Assembly (NCBI GenBank): GCA_963826505.1
Contig: CAWGXG010000001.1
Span: 124,001-188,000, forward strand
Direction of reading: 5' to 3'
From: CAWGXG01 sp963826505
GTDB lineage: Bacteria > Chloroflexota > Anaerolineae > Aggregatilineales > Aggregatilineaceae
DNA: 64,000 nt
The first letter of the stretch is position 1; each line of letters starts with the position of its first letter. Under the pieces are notes generated by a model that ran no database searches, was not told the origin of the DNA, and saw only the letters and a program-made list of their open reading frames with translations. Shown piece after piece: positions 52,625 to 62,738 of the stretch. Made by a program: the position numbers and the translations under genes.

Positions 52625-54142
52625 GTGAATCATGATATGCAGCGCTGCCCGCATTGTGGAGCTTTTATAGTTGCCGCTGAGGATATTTGCCCGCGCTGCC
52701 ACCAACCGCTGGGGCCTGTGCCGCCTGCTGATTCCTCAGCAGACGACCTGATAGATGACACGTTGTCAGACGATGCCACGTTGATCCAGGTTACGCCGCG
52801 CAAAGCGCAGCCGCCCGTCGTGATGGAATCGTCGGAGCAGGATGAACAGATCGATGAGTCCGATCAGACCGATGAGCCAGAACAGCCGGAGGAGTCGTCC
52901 GACGACGAGTCCGACGCTTCAGACTCCGCGCCCAGTGATGACGCTGAGCCGGACTCAGAGGTGCGCCTGGCCTATGACGAGCTGCCCACGCTGGAACAGG
53001 TGCCGTCCGTAGAAGCGGACTCTGCCGAAGAGGTCGAACCGGTCGAGCCTGTCGAATCAGCTGAAGCGATCGAAATCAGTGAATCTGGCGTGCCGGACGA
53101 GTCAGCCGATGTGGACGACGTAGACGACGTGGACGAGATCACGCCGGACATCGACGCGGCCCCGGAAGCGGAGTCCGGCGGGATTGTCACCGAGGCCGAC
53201 ACGGCGGGTGGCGAGGCCGTTCCTGCTGTGGCGGAGGAAGACGTCGCGCCCGCCAGTCTGCCCGAAGACGATTATGAAACGCCCGCCGTCGAAGCGACGC
53301 AGCCGCGCCTGGCAGAACAACTCGCGGCTGAGCCACTTCCGCGTGACACCGGCGCGACGCGGGCAGGTACTCCGCCACCCGGCTACCTGATTCCGCCCGC
53401 GCCGTACAGCCCGCCGCCCGTGGCTGTCCCGGAACGCCTGACGCCGCCACCCGCGCCACCCGTGATGGCCGCGCCGGGGTATGCGCCCGGTTATGCGCCG
53501 GGCTATGGCGCGCCGCCGGACGCGCTGACCTATATGCAGCAGCGGGTTAACGCGTATATGCGCGGCGGGTATCAGGTGCGGCACAGTACCGCGCGCGAAG
53601 TTGTGCTCTCTCACGGTAAATCGCTAGGGGTGGGTGGCTGGATTCTCGCGCTGCTCTCGCTGATCGGTGCGGCGTGGTATGTGTTTATTGTGGCGCTGAG
53701 CGGTTTTCGCGACGATCGCGCCTACATCACGCTGGAGGACGACGGGCGCGTCTACGAGGAAGGTCCCGGCGCGGCGCATGTGCGTTGGGGACGGGCGCGG
53801 ACCGGGCGGCGTTGGGCGATCTTCGGAGTGTCGCTGCTGCTGATCGGGCTGCTGCTGGCCTGCATCCTGGGAACAGCGGCGGCGGTCGTGCTGAGCCAGG
53901 ATCGTTATCAGGCGGCGCTGCGCGAAGCGTACCCGGCCGTGACGTTGTTCGAGGAACATTTCAGCCCGGCGCAAGCCAATCCCGACGATGTGTCGCTGGC
54001 GCGTGACGGAGCGGTCGGGTTCGCGATTCTGGCCGGGATCGCGGTCATCGGCGTGTGGGGCGGTGCGACACTGGCCGTAATCGGGACGATTCACGCGGGC
54101 GCGTACCGCGTCGACGTGCCGCCGCTGCCCGGCTGGTCGTGA
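52625..54142 (+). CDS. Zinc-ribbon, acidic-linker membrane protein
   Basis: 505 residues of unknown function. A zinc ribbon opens the protein (CPHCGAFIVAAEDICPRCHQ, two Cys pairs). Residues 35-245 are disordered and strongly acidic (SDDESDASDSAPSDDAEPDS-type stretches), followed by a Pro/Tyr-rich part with the repeat APGYAPGYAPGYGAP. Then comes an amphipathic segment (LTYMQQRVNAYMRGGYQVRH) and three membrane helices: GWILALLSLIGAAWYVFIVAL, GVSLLLIGLLLACILGTAAAV and GFAILAGIAVIGVWGGATLAV. The AYMRGGYQVRH-type segment with following strand is common to many uncharacterised membrane proteins of this kind. It stands alone, with glmS downstream. Confidence 0.75.
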   Translation: MNHDMQRCPHCGAFIVAAEDICPRCHQPLGPVPPADSSADDLIDDTLSDDATLIQVTPRKAQPPVVMESSEQDEQIDESDQTDEPEQPEESSDDESDASDSAPSDDAEPDSEVRLAYDELPTLEQVPSVEADSAEEVEPVEPVESAEAIEISESGVPDESADVDDVDDVDEITPDIDAAPEAESGGIVTEADTAGGEAVPAVAEEDVAPASLPEDDYETPAVEATQPRLAEQLAAEPLPRDTGATRAGTPPPGYLIPPAPYSPPPVAVPERLTPPPAPPVMAAPGYAPGYAPGYGAPPDALTYMQQRVNAYMRGGYQVRHSTAREVVLSHGKSLGVGGWILALLSLIGAAWYVFIVALSGFRDDRAYITLEDDGRVYEEGPGAAHVRWGRARTGRRWAIFGVSLLLIGLLLACILGTAAAVVLSQDRYQAALREAYPAVTLFEEHFSPAQANPDDVSLARDGAVGFAILAGIAVIGVWGGATLAVIGTIHAGAYRVDVPPLPGWS

Positions 54143-54249
54143 TCGGCGGGGCAGGGCCGAAATTCCGTATTCGCCCGCGGGCCGGACAGCGTGTATACTT
54201 CCCCCCAATCTCAGCCTGAACGGCAAAGGAGGCGCGATCGATCGTAACG

Positions 54250-54470
54250 AGGGACGGCGAGCGCATGGCCCTGTGCCCGGTACAGCGGCGCAGGGATACG
54301 AGGTGGCGGTTGCTCGTCGCAGGGCGAGCCTAACCCCGGCAGCGGGGGAAAATCGAGTGATCTGCGGATGCCGCCAGGGGGCGCACCACCCCCCTTGACC
54401 TTTCCCTCCCCTAACAGAGCCGCACGCCAGACCCCGCCGGTGACGGTGGGCTGAACTCGCGCGGCAGTGG
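54250..54470 (+). ncRNA. glmS ribozyme (divergent), glucosamine-6-phosphate-responsive
   Basis: A self-cleaving RNA before glmS that cuts its own mRNA when glucosamine-6-phosphate is plentiful. Cleavage would fall between A54260 and G54261, before GCGCATGG. P1 is CCCTGTGCC (54268-54276) with GGCGCAGGG. It is followed by ACGAGG, then P2 TGGCGG with CCGCCA; the latter is preceded by TCTGCGGATG. Known ribozymes have GCGCC and CGGCGG, whereas here GCGCA is matched by CTGCGG, so the P2.2 pairing GCC/GGC has become GCA/TGC. Downstream, GCCGC...GCGGC enclosing CCCGCCG-gtga-CGGTGGG and CTGAACT resembles P4. An extra insertion with two hairpins (about 54310-54350) sits inside the core. A -10-like TATACT lies at 54194-54199. 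Confidence 0.8.
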
Positions 54471-54577
54471 TGATTCACCTGGAACCCAATTTGGCTTGTG
54501 CCCCGGTACGGGATCGTGCTGCGTCTGTCGCATGGTCGCGGCCCGGCCATACTGTCCCCTGGGAGGGAATAATCACC

Positions 54578-56419
<1,842 letters not shown>

Positions 56420-56460
56420 CGGGGAGCGGTCAGGGATCAGCGATCAGGTGACAGTAAAAG

Positions 56461-56487
56461 CGGGGCGATTCTGGCGGAGTCGCCCCG
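56461..56487. terminator. Hairpin after glmS
   Basis: CGGGGCGA (56461-56468) and TCGCCCCG (56480-56487) form an 8-bp stem about 40 bp past the glmS stop. TT follows on the plus strand and TTTTAC on the minus strand. It probably ends the glmS transcript. The stretch 56430-56455 before it (CAGGGATCAGCGATCAGGTG) resembles the short repeat at 30295. Confidence 0.6.
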
Positions 56488-56605
56488 TTCCCGCTGGCGC
56501 GCTGCGAATTCTGGTTGGAACCTCGCCCAATCTCAGGCATAATGGAGGGCGCGACGTTCCCCTGACGGCCAGTGCGGGCTGTCCGCCGCAAGGAGACTCA
56601 TCCCC

Positions 56606-57085
56606 ATGACCGACATGCTCGTCAAGCTCTACGACCTGCCGCCGCTGGCCCCCGCGCTCGACCGCTGCCGCGCTGCTGGGGTAGACATCCGTCGCGCGCT
56701 CGTCGTGGAGAAACACCACGTCCTGCCCTGGATTCTGGAACATTTCAGCGCGGGCTGGGTCAGCGAGACGGAAGGGGCCTTCGCACGGATGCCGGTGTCG
56801 TGTTTTCTGGCGGTCGAACACGGCGAACTAATCGGCTTTGGCATCTACGATGGAGCCTATCGCGGCACCTTCGGTCCCACGGGCGTCAGCGAAGCGGCGC
56901 GCGGTAAGGGCGTCGGAGCGGCGCTGCTGCTGGCGTGTCTGCACGACATGCCCGCCCAGGGCTATGCCTACGCGGTCATCGGCTGGGCGGGTCCGACCGA
57001 CTTTTACACGAAAGTGTGCGGCGCGACGCCGATTGAAGGCTCGCGTCCCGGCATGTACCGGGGGATGCTGGGGCATGAGGGATGA
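56606..57085 (+). CDS. GNAT-family acetyltransferase
   Basis: 159 residues. The acetyl-CoA site is in the motif A region: GVSEAARGKGVGAALLLACLHDM, matching the R-x-x-G-x-G/A loop. Motif B resembles YAVIGWAGPTDFYTKVCGATP, which gives the Tyr that often acts as acid. The N-terminal half has strands LVKLYDLPPL and SCFLAVEHGELIGFGIYDG. The substrate is unknown; members acetylate amines on small molecules or proteins. CAAGGAGACTC precedes the start. It stands alone between glmS and the VOC gene. Confidence 0.88.
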   Translation: MTDMLVKLYDLPPLAPALDRCRAAGVDIRRALVVEKHHVLPWILEHFSAGWVSETEGAFARMPVSCFLAVEHGELIGFGIYDGAYRGTFGPTGVSEAARGKGVGAALLLACLHDMPAQGYAYAVIGWAGPTDFYTKVCGATPIEGSRPGMYRGMLGHEG

Positions 57086-57215
57086 GTACGGCAGATTGTG
57101 ACTCGATTGCACACTGCGCTCCCTCCAATGGTTGAGAGCGCAGTTTTTTCTCTGCGCCCCCCTCTACGCGCCCACGCCCCGAAATTGTCAATTTGTCAGA
57201 AAATCAGTACAAATA

Positions 57216-57245
57216 TTCGCAACATGCGAACATGCGTGCTATACT
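57216..57245 (+). promoter_or_regulatory. Palindrome and -10 hexamer before the VOC gene
   Basis: TTCGCA (57216-57221), ACA, TGCGAA (57225-57230) is a perfect palindrome; the word ACATGCG is repeated directly after it. TATACT (57240-57245) follows by nine bases. A repressor or activator site for the VOC gene is likely, since it sits where a -35 element would be; there is no good -35 match. Confidence 0.45.
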
Positions 57246-57295
57246 GGTAACATCGCTGCACACGACCATTAACAGACGCACAAGGAGAACCGATC

Positions 57296-57667
57296 ATGTC
57301 GCGCGTAACCCATTTCGAAATACCCGCCAAAGACCCGAACGCCATCGCCGCCTTCTATACCTCCGTGTTTGGCTGGACCTTCACCAAGTGGGAAGGCCCG
57401 GTCGATTACTGGCTCGTTGGGACCGGCCCGGACGACAAACCGGGCATCGATGGCGGGCTGTATACGCCGGAAGAAGGCTGGAACGGGACGATCAACACGC
57501 TCGACGTGGACGACCTCGATGCTTGCGTCCGCAAGGTGAAGGCCAACGGTGGCGAAGTCATCAGGGAGAAAATGCCTGTGCCGGGCGTCGGCTGGCTGGC
57601 CTATTGCAAGGACGTCGAAGGATCGATCTTCGGCATGATGCAGGCCGATCCGAAAGCGGGCTTATAG
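57296..57667 (+). CDS. VOC-family protein (glyoxalase/bleomycin-resistance fold)
   Basis: 123 residues, one VOC domain. THFEIPAKDPNAIAAFYTSVFGWTF opens with the typical His/Glu metal position and DPxAxxxFYxxVFGW pattern, followed by GGLYTPEEGWNGTINTLDVDDLDA and the closing GWLAYCKDVEGSIFGMMQAD. It lies in the group of small proteins often annotated as glyoxalase-like; substrate unknown. AAGGAGAACC precedes the start, and an operator-like palindrome precedes the promoter. It is a single-gene unit. Confidence 0.9.
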   Translation: MSRVTHFEIPAKDPNAIAAFYTSVFGWTFTKWEGPVDYWLVGTGPDDKPGIDGGLYTPEEGWNGTINTLDVDDLDACVRKVKANGGEVIREKMPVPGVGWLAYCKDVEGSIFGMMQADPKAGL

Positions 57668-57679
57668 CTGAGTCGCGAG

Positions 57680-57722
57680 TTTCCCCCCTCTCCACGCTCG
57701 CGTGGGGAGGGGGGGTGGGGCA
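57680..57722. repeat. G/C-rich intergenic repeat, copy 4
   Basis: CCCCCTCTCCACGC pairs with GCGTGGGGAGGG, with loop TC between, then GGGGGTGGGGCAGAC follows. Same family as the copies near 3220, 11516 and 13604. It lies between the convergent VOC and GH25 genes and may also act as a terminator. Confidence 0.7.
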
Positions 57723-57735
57723 GACCGGCGCGCGG

Positions 57736-58602
57736 TTATTCCAGCTTGAGATAGCGCTCGCCCTGAAAAACCATCGCCACCCATTTCCCCGGCTCGAACG
57801 ACACCCACACTTCTTTGCCTTCGATGGCCTGAATATCGATCACGGTGCCCTGCGGCAGATCGCCCAGGTAGCTGTACTGCACGCCGGGACCGCTGCGCAT
57901 GCGCAGTGACTCAGTAACCACCCGCGCGCGCAGCCGCTGCATCTGGACGACCTCTTTCTCTTCTTCCTCGCCCTCGTGCTCCTCTTCGGACGCATGCGCG
58001 TAGGCCAGCAGTTCCTCGTACGTGCCGTTGAACCAGTCCAGATCGGTGTTGCGCGAGCTGACGCCTGGTACACTGCCCGTCTCGGAATACTGCCAGAAGC
58101 GCCACGCGGTCCAGTCTTTGGGAAGCGTCGGCTCGTCCACGCCGTAATGCGCGATCCAGAGATCATAATCGGCCCAGTCCGGCGAGCGCACGATATTCGG
58201 ATTCCAGAACCATCCGCCCGTATACATAATCGGCTTGCGCCCGGCACGTTCCTCGACCAGCCGCGCGCATTCGCGGACCGCGTCCGAAATCTCCGCGGCT
58301 GACATGCCGTCGGCCAGTTCCACGTCGAGCACCAGCGGCAGATCCGGCACGCGCGCTTCGAGCGTATCAAACAGCCGTCCGATCTGGGCATCCGCCGGGG
58401 CGGACGGTCTGACCGCGTGGTAGGCCGACACCAACAGCCCGGCCTCGCGCGCGCCGTCCCAGTTGGTATAGAAGCGCGGATCGGTATAGGTGCTGCTCAC
58501 GGTGGCCCGGATCACGGCGAAGCGGTACCCCGCTGCCGCCACCAGCCGCCAGTCGATTTCGCCTTGCCAGCGCGATACGTCAATCCCCGGTGTTCTTGCC
58601 AC
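57736..58602 (-). CDS. GH25 lysozyme-like protein with C-terminal SH3 domain
   Basis: 288 residues. The glycoside hydrolase family 25 fold opens with GIDVSRWQGEIDWRLVAAAG (conserved Asp8), then FAVIRATVSSTY, VSAYHAVRPSAPADAQ and the catalytic pair in LPLVLDVELADG (Asp/Glu); WIAHYGV and FWQYSETGSVPGV complete it. Such enzymes cut the muramic acid-glucosamine bond. A Glu-rich linker (ASEEEHEGEEEEKE) leads to a bacterial SH3 domain (ESLRMRSGPGVQYSYLGDLP). No signal peptide is present, which is common for lysins and strange for a secreted wall enzyme. Start ATG 58602. Confidence 0.87.
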   Translation of the reverse strand: MARTPGIDVSRWQGEIDWRLVAAAGYRFAVIRATVSSTYTDPRFYTNWDGAREAGLLVSAYHAVRPSAPADAQIGRLFDTLEARVPDLPLVLDVELADGMSAAEISDAVRECARLVEERAGRKPIMYTGGWFWNPNIVRSPDWADYDLWIAHYGVDEPTLPKDWTAWRFWQYSETGSVPGVSSRNTDLDWFNGTYEELLAYAHASEEEHEGEEEEKEVVQMQRLRARVVTESLRMRSGPGVQYSYLGDLPQGTVIDIQAIEGKEVWVSFEPGKWVAMVFQGERYLKLE

Positions 58603-58824
58603 GGTGTTCTCTCCTGAGCATGAGTGAGCGTTGGCGATCCAGTATAGTATGGGAGGCCGGGCCGGGGAAACTGACGCGTTTCTGACAGATCACACGGCCC
58701 GAGCAGGCTACAATGCATGTGACGCCCACTGGCGTGGACGCATCCAACCATCCAGACACCCGGCGATCGCGTGGCGGTGGGCCGGTGTGCTCTCCCTTAC
58801 AATGCAGAAATGAGGATGATCAGC

Positions 58825-59238
58825 ATGAAGATCGCAGTAGTCACAGACGACGAGAAAACCGTGAGCCGCCATTTCGGACGCGCGCCCTATTATCTGGTGT
58901 TCACCATTGAAGACGGCGCGGTTGTCACGCGCGAGCGGCGCGACAAGGCCGGGCACCAGCAGTTCGCCAGCGGTCCGCACGATCATGAGCATGAGCACGA
59001 TCATGATCACGGCGAAGGGCACGGTATGGGACCGCAGGCCCAGCACCGTCACGGCCAGATGATCGCCCCGATCACCGACTGCGCCGCGATGATCGCGCGC
59101 GGGATGGGGCGCGGCGCGTATGTGTCGCTCGAAGAAGCGGGGATCGTTCCCGTTGTGACCGACATCGAAGATGCCGAAGTGGCGGCGCTGGCCTGCGCGG
59201 CGGGCACCATCGCCAACCACATCGAGCGCCTGCACTAA
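58825..59238 (+). CDS. NifX/NifB-type iron-molybdenum cofactor domain protein with His-rich loop
   Basis: 137 residues. The Fe-Mo-cofactor-binding-like domain is seen as MKIAVVTDDEKTVSRHFGRAPYYLVFTI, then DCAAMIARGMGRGAYVSLEEAGIVPV with the typical GMGxGA. The end VAALACAAGTIANHIERLH fits as well. An inserted loop carries a run of alternating His and Asp/Glu (HDHEHEHDHDHGEGHG, residues about 53-70) that should bind metal ions. No nitrogenase gene is in the window, and such small proteins occur widely in non-fixing bacteria. ATG 58825 follows GAGGATGA. Confidence 0.88.
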   Translation: MKIAVVTDDEKTVSRHFGRAPYYLVFTIEDGAVVTRERRDKAGHQQFASGPHDHEHEHDHDHGEGHGMGPQAQHRHGQMIAPITDCAAMIARGMGRGAYVSLEEAGIVPVVTDIEDAEVAALACAAGTIANHIERLH

Positions 59239-59249
59239 ATCGGTTTTGC

Positions 59250-59332
59250 CGCCGAGGACGCGGAGATCGCAGAGCGAAACACTGGGCGATAGATACTCTT
59301 TGCTGCTGCTCTGTGCTCTCCGTCCCGCCTCG
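59250..59332. repeat. CTCTGCG-type repeat, mirrored pair
   Basis: GCCGAGGACGCGGAGATCGC plus AGAG on the left is matched by CTCTGTGCTCTCCGTCCCGC plus CTCGG on the right, with 33 bases between. It is an imperfect large hairpin just past the NifX-like gene. Shares words with 52135-52180 and 1221-1252. Confidence 0.5.
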
Positions 59333-59432
59333 GTGATCGCTGTGCCCCCTGTTCTCCCCTGCCATTTGACGACTGTACTATAATAAGCGCACCCGCAATA
59401 TACGTTTGACTTTTTTCAGGAGACGCCACCCA

Positions 59433-60671
59433 ATGACTGCTTATCCCACTGGCACGACGGTTCGTGTGTTGCAAGAAGATTGGGCACCGTTTCATAACCT
59501 GCACGCGTCGGCGCGGCGCTTCACCGCGCAGACCGGGATCGCGGTCGAGGTGGTGTTGAGTCATATCCCGGAGCTGTGGGACCTGATGGACCGCGCCTTC
59601 AATGATGATGATCCGCCCTTCGATCTGGTCGGCTGCGACGAGCTGCTGCTGCTGCAATACGCGCGCGGTGGGCGCGTCGAAGCGCTGGATGACATCATCG
59701 CGGACGACGGTTACACGCTGGATGATTTCGAACCAGCGGCGTTGGACGCCATCAGCCTGAACGGGGCGCTTTACGGCTTGCCCTACTGCGACGTGTCGAG
59801 CGTGCTGATCTACCGGCGCGACCTGTTCGACCGCTACGGTATCCGCGTGCCGCAGACGATGGACCAACTCACGGCTGCTGCGTTGGCCGTTCAAGACGCC
59901 GTGCGCGCCGATCCGGATGCACCGGACGTCACGCCGGATTTTTACGGAATCACGCTGCGCGGTGCGCCGAGCTGCGGCCTCAATTTCTGGACGCTGGGGT
60001 CCAACTGGATGCCCGCCTGGGGGGTGGAGTGGTACGGTCCGGATGGCGTGCCTACGCTAGACACGCCAGAGCACGTCGCTGCGCTGGAACATTACGTCAG
60101 GTTGTTGCAGCAGGCTGGGCCGCCCGAATCGGCGACGATGGGCTTTGAGGAATGCATGGCGACGTACCGCGCCGGACGCGCGGCCATGGTCATCGAACCG
60201 GCCAACGAAGCCTCGATTGTGTATGACCTCGGCGGTCCCATCGCCGACGCCACTATGACGACGCTGATGCCCGCCGGTCCGTACGGCACGCGCCATCCCG
60301 GCCTGTACTGCCCGCCCTACGCCATCCCCGCCCGCTCTAGAGTCAAAGCGGCGGCGTGGGAGCTGGCGAAATTCCTGTGCGCGGGCGAGCAGCTTGTCGA
60401 TGATGCGATCCAGAGCGGGTTTGTGGAAGTGGCGCGCACGTCCGTCTTCGCCGATCCGCGTTTTGTGGGACGCTTCCGGCCCGACTTGGTCGAAACGGCG
60501 CGCGAGACTCGCCGTCACGCACGCGGTGAGCGCCCGGTGAACCGCTTCTCGTTCACGGTCGGGGATATTCTCGGCGAAGAATACGCTCTCGCGCTGACCG
60601 GAGAGCAGACGGCGCACCAGGCCGTAAGGAACGCGCAGCGGCGCGTCAGCGCGTTGGGCGCACCAGAGTAG
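59433..60671 (+). CDS. Family 1 solute-binding protein lacking a signal peptide
   Basis: 412 residues. The fold is that of sugar-type ABC solute-binding proteins: VEVVLSHIPELWDLMDRAFN, then DLVGCDELLLLQYARGGRVEALDDII, ALYGLPYCDVSSVLIYRRDLFDRYGI, and later FLCAGEQLVDDAIQSGFVEVARTSVF. The order and spacing match family 1. However, the protein starts MTAYPTGTTVRVLQEDWAPF with no signal peptide or lipobox. ATG 59433 has AGGAG upstream, and the short frame before it (from 59406) is not hydrophobic enough either. No permease or ATPase gene is next to it. Either it is cytoplasmic or the start is misread. Confidence 0.8.
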   Translation: MTAYPTGTTVRVLQEDWAPFHNLHASARRFTAQTGIAVEVVLSHIPELWDLMDRAFNDDDPPFDLVGCDELLLLQYARGGRVEALDDIIADDGYTLDDFEPAALDAISLNGALYGLPYCDVSSVLIYRRDLFDRYGIRVPQTMDQLTAAALAVQDAVRADPDAPDVTPDFYGITLRGAPSCGLNFWTLGSNWMPAWGVEWYGPDGVPTLDTPEHVAALEHYVRLLQQAGPPESATMGFEECMATYRAGRAAMVIEPANEASIVYDLGGPIADATMTTLMPAGPYGTRHPGLYCPPYAIPARSRVKAAAWELAKFLCAGEQLVDDAIQSGFVEVARTSVFADPRFVGRFRPDLVETARETRRHARGERPVNRFSFTVGDILGEEYALALTGEQTAHQAVRNAQRRVSALGAPE

Positions 60672-60782
60672 GCGAATGCGCGGACATTTCGGCGCGCCAT
60701 TGCCAGACCGGCCATCCGGCGCTATGCTTTGCCCGTTTCCTGCACGATCATCCCGCCGCACACGGGCAAGAAAGACGGCACA

Positions 60783-61136
60783 ATGAACGACTCCATGCGC
60801 CAGATTCTGCCGGTCGTTATTTCCATCCTCACGATCGTCGTGATCGCCATTCTGCGCGCCTATTCCAAGACGCTGACGGCCATCACCGCCACTATGCCGC
60901 TGACGATCCCGCTCACGCTGTGGATCGTCTACGCGGCGGATCACGGCGACCGCCAGTCGATCGAAACCTTCACCGGTTCGCTGTTTTTGGGGATTGGGGC
61001 GACGGTGGTCTTCGTGGTGGTGCTGTATGGCGCAGCGCGCGCCGGGCTGGGCCTGATCGGAATGCTGGCCGTGTCTTACAGCGCGTGGGCGCTCGTCTTG
61101 GGAAGTGCCTACGTGCTGCGTACCCTGGTGCGTTAG
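60783..61136 (+). CDS. Small membrane protein, unknown
   Basis: 117 residues with about four helices: ILPVVISILTIVVIAILRAY, ATMPLTIPLTLWIVYAA, LFLGIGATVVFVVVLYGAARA and LIGMLAVSYSAWALVLGSAYVL. It resembles small proteins of the DUF3147 type, with helix pairs and a polar loop DHGDRQSIETFTGS between the second and third, but I cannot be sure of the family. ATG 60783 is preferred; a frame from 60729 adds 18 polar residues. The gene converges with the receiver/cyclase gene and is 9 bp from it. Confidence 0.65.
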   Translation: MNDSMRQILPVVISILTIVVIAILRAYSKTLTAITATMPLTIPLTLWIVYAADHGDRQSIETFTGSLFLGIGATVVFVVVLYGAARAGLGLIGMLAVSYSAWALVLGSAYVLRTLVR

Positions 61137-61145
61137 GCGGGGAAA

Positions 61146-62738
61146 TCAGGCCAGGGCGATCAGCTCGTAGACATCCACCGGATTCTGACGCCCCTTTACA
61201 GAGAGATCGCCCACCGGACGGACCTCCACCTGGGGTCCCAACGCCTCGTACACACTGGCCGTAATCAAGACTTGCCCCGGCAGCGCGCGTTCTTGCAGCC
61301 GCTTGGCGACGTTGACCGTATCCCCGATTGCGGTGAAATTCATGGCTTTGGACGTGCCGATGTTGCCGACAACGGCTTCGCCCAGGTGCACGCCGATCCC
61401 AAACGTCAGCCCTTCGCCGCCGACGCGAGCGTTGCGTTCCTCGACGGCACGTTGCAGCGCCAGCGCCGTGTCCACGGCGCGGTAGGCGTAGTCTTCCTGA
61501 TCTTCGGGCGCGTTGAAAAACGCCATGACCGCATCCCCCAGGAATTTATCGAGCGTCCCCTCGCGTGAGAAGATCACGTCTGTGGCGATGCGGAAATACT
61601 CGTTGAGCAGGCTCACCACGTCTTCAGGATCAGCCTGTTCGCTGTAGGTCGTGAAGCCGCGCACGTCTGCAAACACCACACTGATCAACCGCCGCCTGCC
61701 GCCCAACGTCATGGCCTCCGGGTTGGCGAGCACGCGCTCGACCACCGTCGGCGCCACATACCGCTCGAACGCGGCGCGCAGCGTCTCGGTTTCGCGCGCA
61801 GTCGCTTCTTCGAGCGCCGAATAATTGCGCGCGTTCTCGATGGCGATCGCCGCGTAGTCGCCCAGCATCTCGAGCAGCGCCACATCATCCTTGGTGAAGG
61901 CTCGCGCGCTCGACGACACATTTTCCACACTCAGTACGCCGACCGCCCGGCTTCCGACGCGCAGCGGAATGCATGCCACGGCTGCGGGCAGCGCCGGATT
62001 CTGAGCGCGGTAGCGTTCCAGCTCCTGCGGCGACATCCAGATCGGCTTGCCCCCGCGTGCGGTTTCCCACGCGATGCGGTCGCTGCTGAATTCGCGGGTC
62101 GGATGGGCGCTGGTCTCGCCGTAACTGCGGACGGCGCGCACCACGAGCTGATCGCCCTCCAGCAGCAGCAGCGAACCTTGTTCCGCGTCGATCACCTGTA
62201 CCGCAGAGTTGACGATATGCGGCAGCAGACGTTCCATGCCCACCAGTGCTGTGACAGTTTTGCCCAGGCGATAGAGGGTGTTCAGTTCGCGCACGCGGCG
62301 ATTGAGCGAGGCGTTGGCCGTCAGCAGACGCCCGGTGAGCGCGTCTTTTTCGCGCCGCAGCCGGACCTCGGATAGGGCGCGATCGATCGCGTCGAGCATC
62401 TCCTCAACGGTATACGGTTTTTTGATGTAATCGCGGACGCCCTTGCGATAGACCTCGATGGCGATTTCTTCCGAGCCATGAAACGTCATGATGATGACGG
62501 GGATGTCGTAACCGCCAGCTTCGAGTTCTTCCAACACTTCAAGCCCGTTCATACGGGGCATTTGCAAGTCGAGCAGAATGAGATCGGGGGGCTGCTGCCG
62601 CACGATCTCCATCGTCTCGATTCCATCACGAGCCAGCAAAGGGACCAGCCCGTTGGGTTTGAGGACATTATCGACGATGAATTCGCGGTTGTCGCGCCCG
62701 TCATCCGCAACCAGCACTCGCACTAGTGGATCACTCAC
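61146..62738 (-). CDS. Receiver-GAF-class III adenylate cyclase
   Basis: 530 residues, three domains. The receiver (7-125) has Asp57 in PDLILLDLQMPRMNG and Lys in DYIKKPYTVEEM. A linker coiled coil leads to a GAF domain (about 170-310): LGKTVTALVGMERLLPHIVN, AVACIPLRVGSRAVGVLSVENV. The cyclase domain (from about 350) has metal Asp in ISVVFADVRGFTTYSE, GTLDKFLGDAVMAFFN, and NFTAIGDTVNVAKRLQ, again with the Thr typical of class IIIb. Two inputs (phosphate and a GAF ligand) would control cAMP. It is a relative of the cyclase at 24307 with the GAF domain inserted. No ribosome site is obvious. Confidence 0.92.
   Translation of the reverse strand: MSDPLVRVLVADDGRDNREFIVDNVLKPNGLVPLLARDGIETMEIVRQQPPDLILLDLQMPRMNGLEVLEELEAGGYDIPVIIMTFHGSEEIAIEVYRKGVRDYIKKPYTVEEMLDAIDRALSEVRLRREKDALTGRLLTANASLNRRVRELNTLYRLGKTVTALVGMERLLPHIVNSAVQVIDAEQGSLLLLEGDQLVVRAVRSYGETSAHPTREFSSDRIAWETARGGKPIWMSPQELERYRAQNPALPAAVACIPLRVGSRAVGVLSVENVSSSARAFTKDDVALLEMLGDYAAIAIENARNYSALEEATARETETLRAAFERYVAPTVVERVLANPEAMTLGGRRRLISVVFADVRGFTTYSEQADPEDVVSLLNEYFRIATDVIFSREGTLDKFLGDAVMAFFNAPEDQEDYAYRAVDTALALQRAVEERNARVGGEGLTFGIGVHLGEAVVGNIGTSKAMNFTAIGDTVNVAKRLQERALPGQVLITASVYEALGPQVEVRPVGDLSVKGRQNPVDVYELIALA

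Noticed and set aside
54150..54480. RNase P RNA or SRP RNA in the glmS leader
   Set aside because: The hallmark words (GAGGAAAGUCC for RNase P, GGAAGCAGCC-type loop for SRP) are absent, while ribozyme words occur in order.
54467..54577. N-terminal extension of glmS by 37 residues
   Set aside because: GlmS needs Cys as its first residue after Met removal, and the extension lies in and after the ribozyme leader.
59367..59392. Sigma-70 promoter TTGACG/TATAAT before the solute-binding protein
   Set aside because: The two hexamers are only 7 bases apart, so they cannot work together; the TATAAT might still act with another -35.
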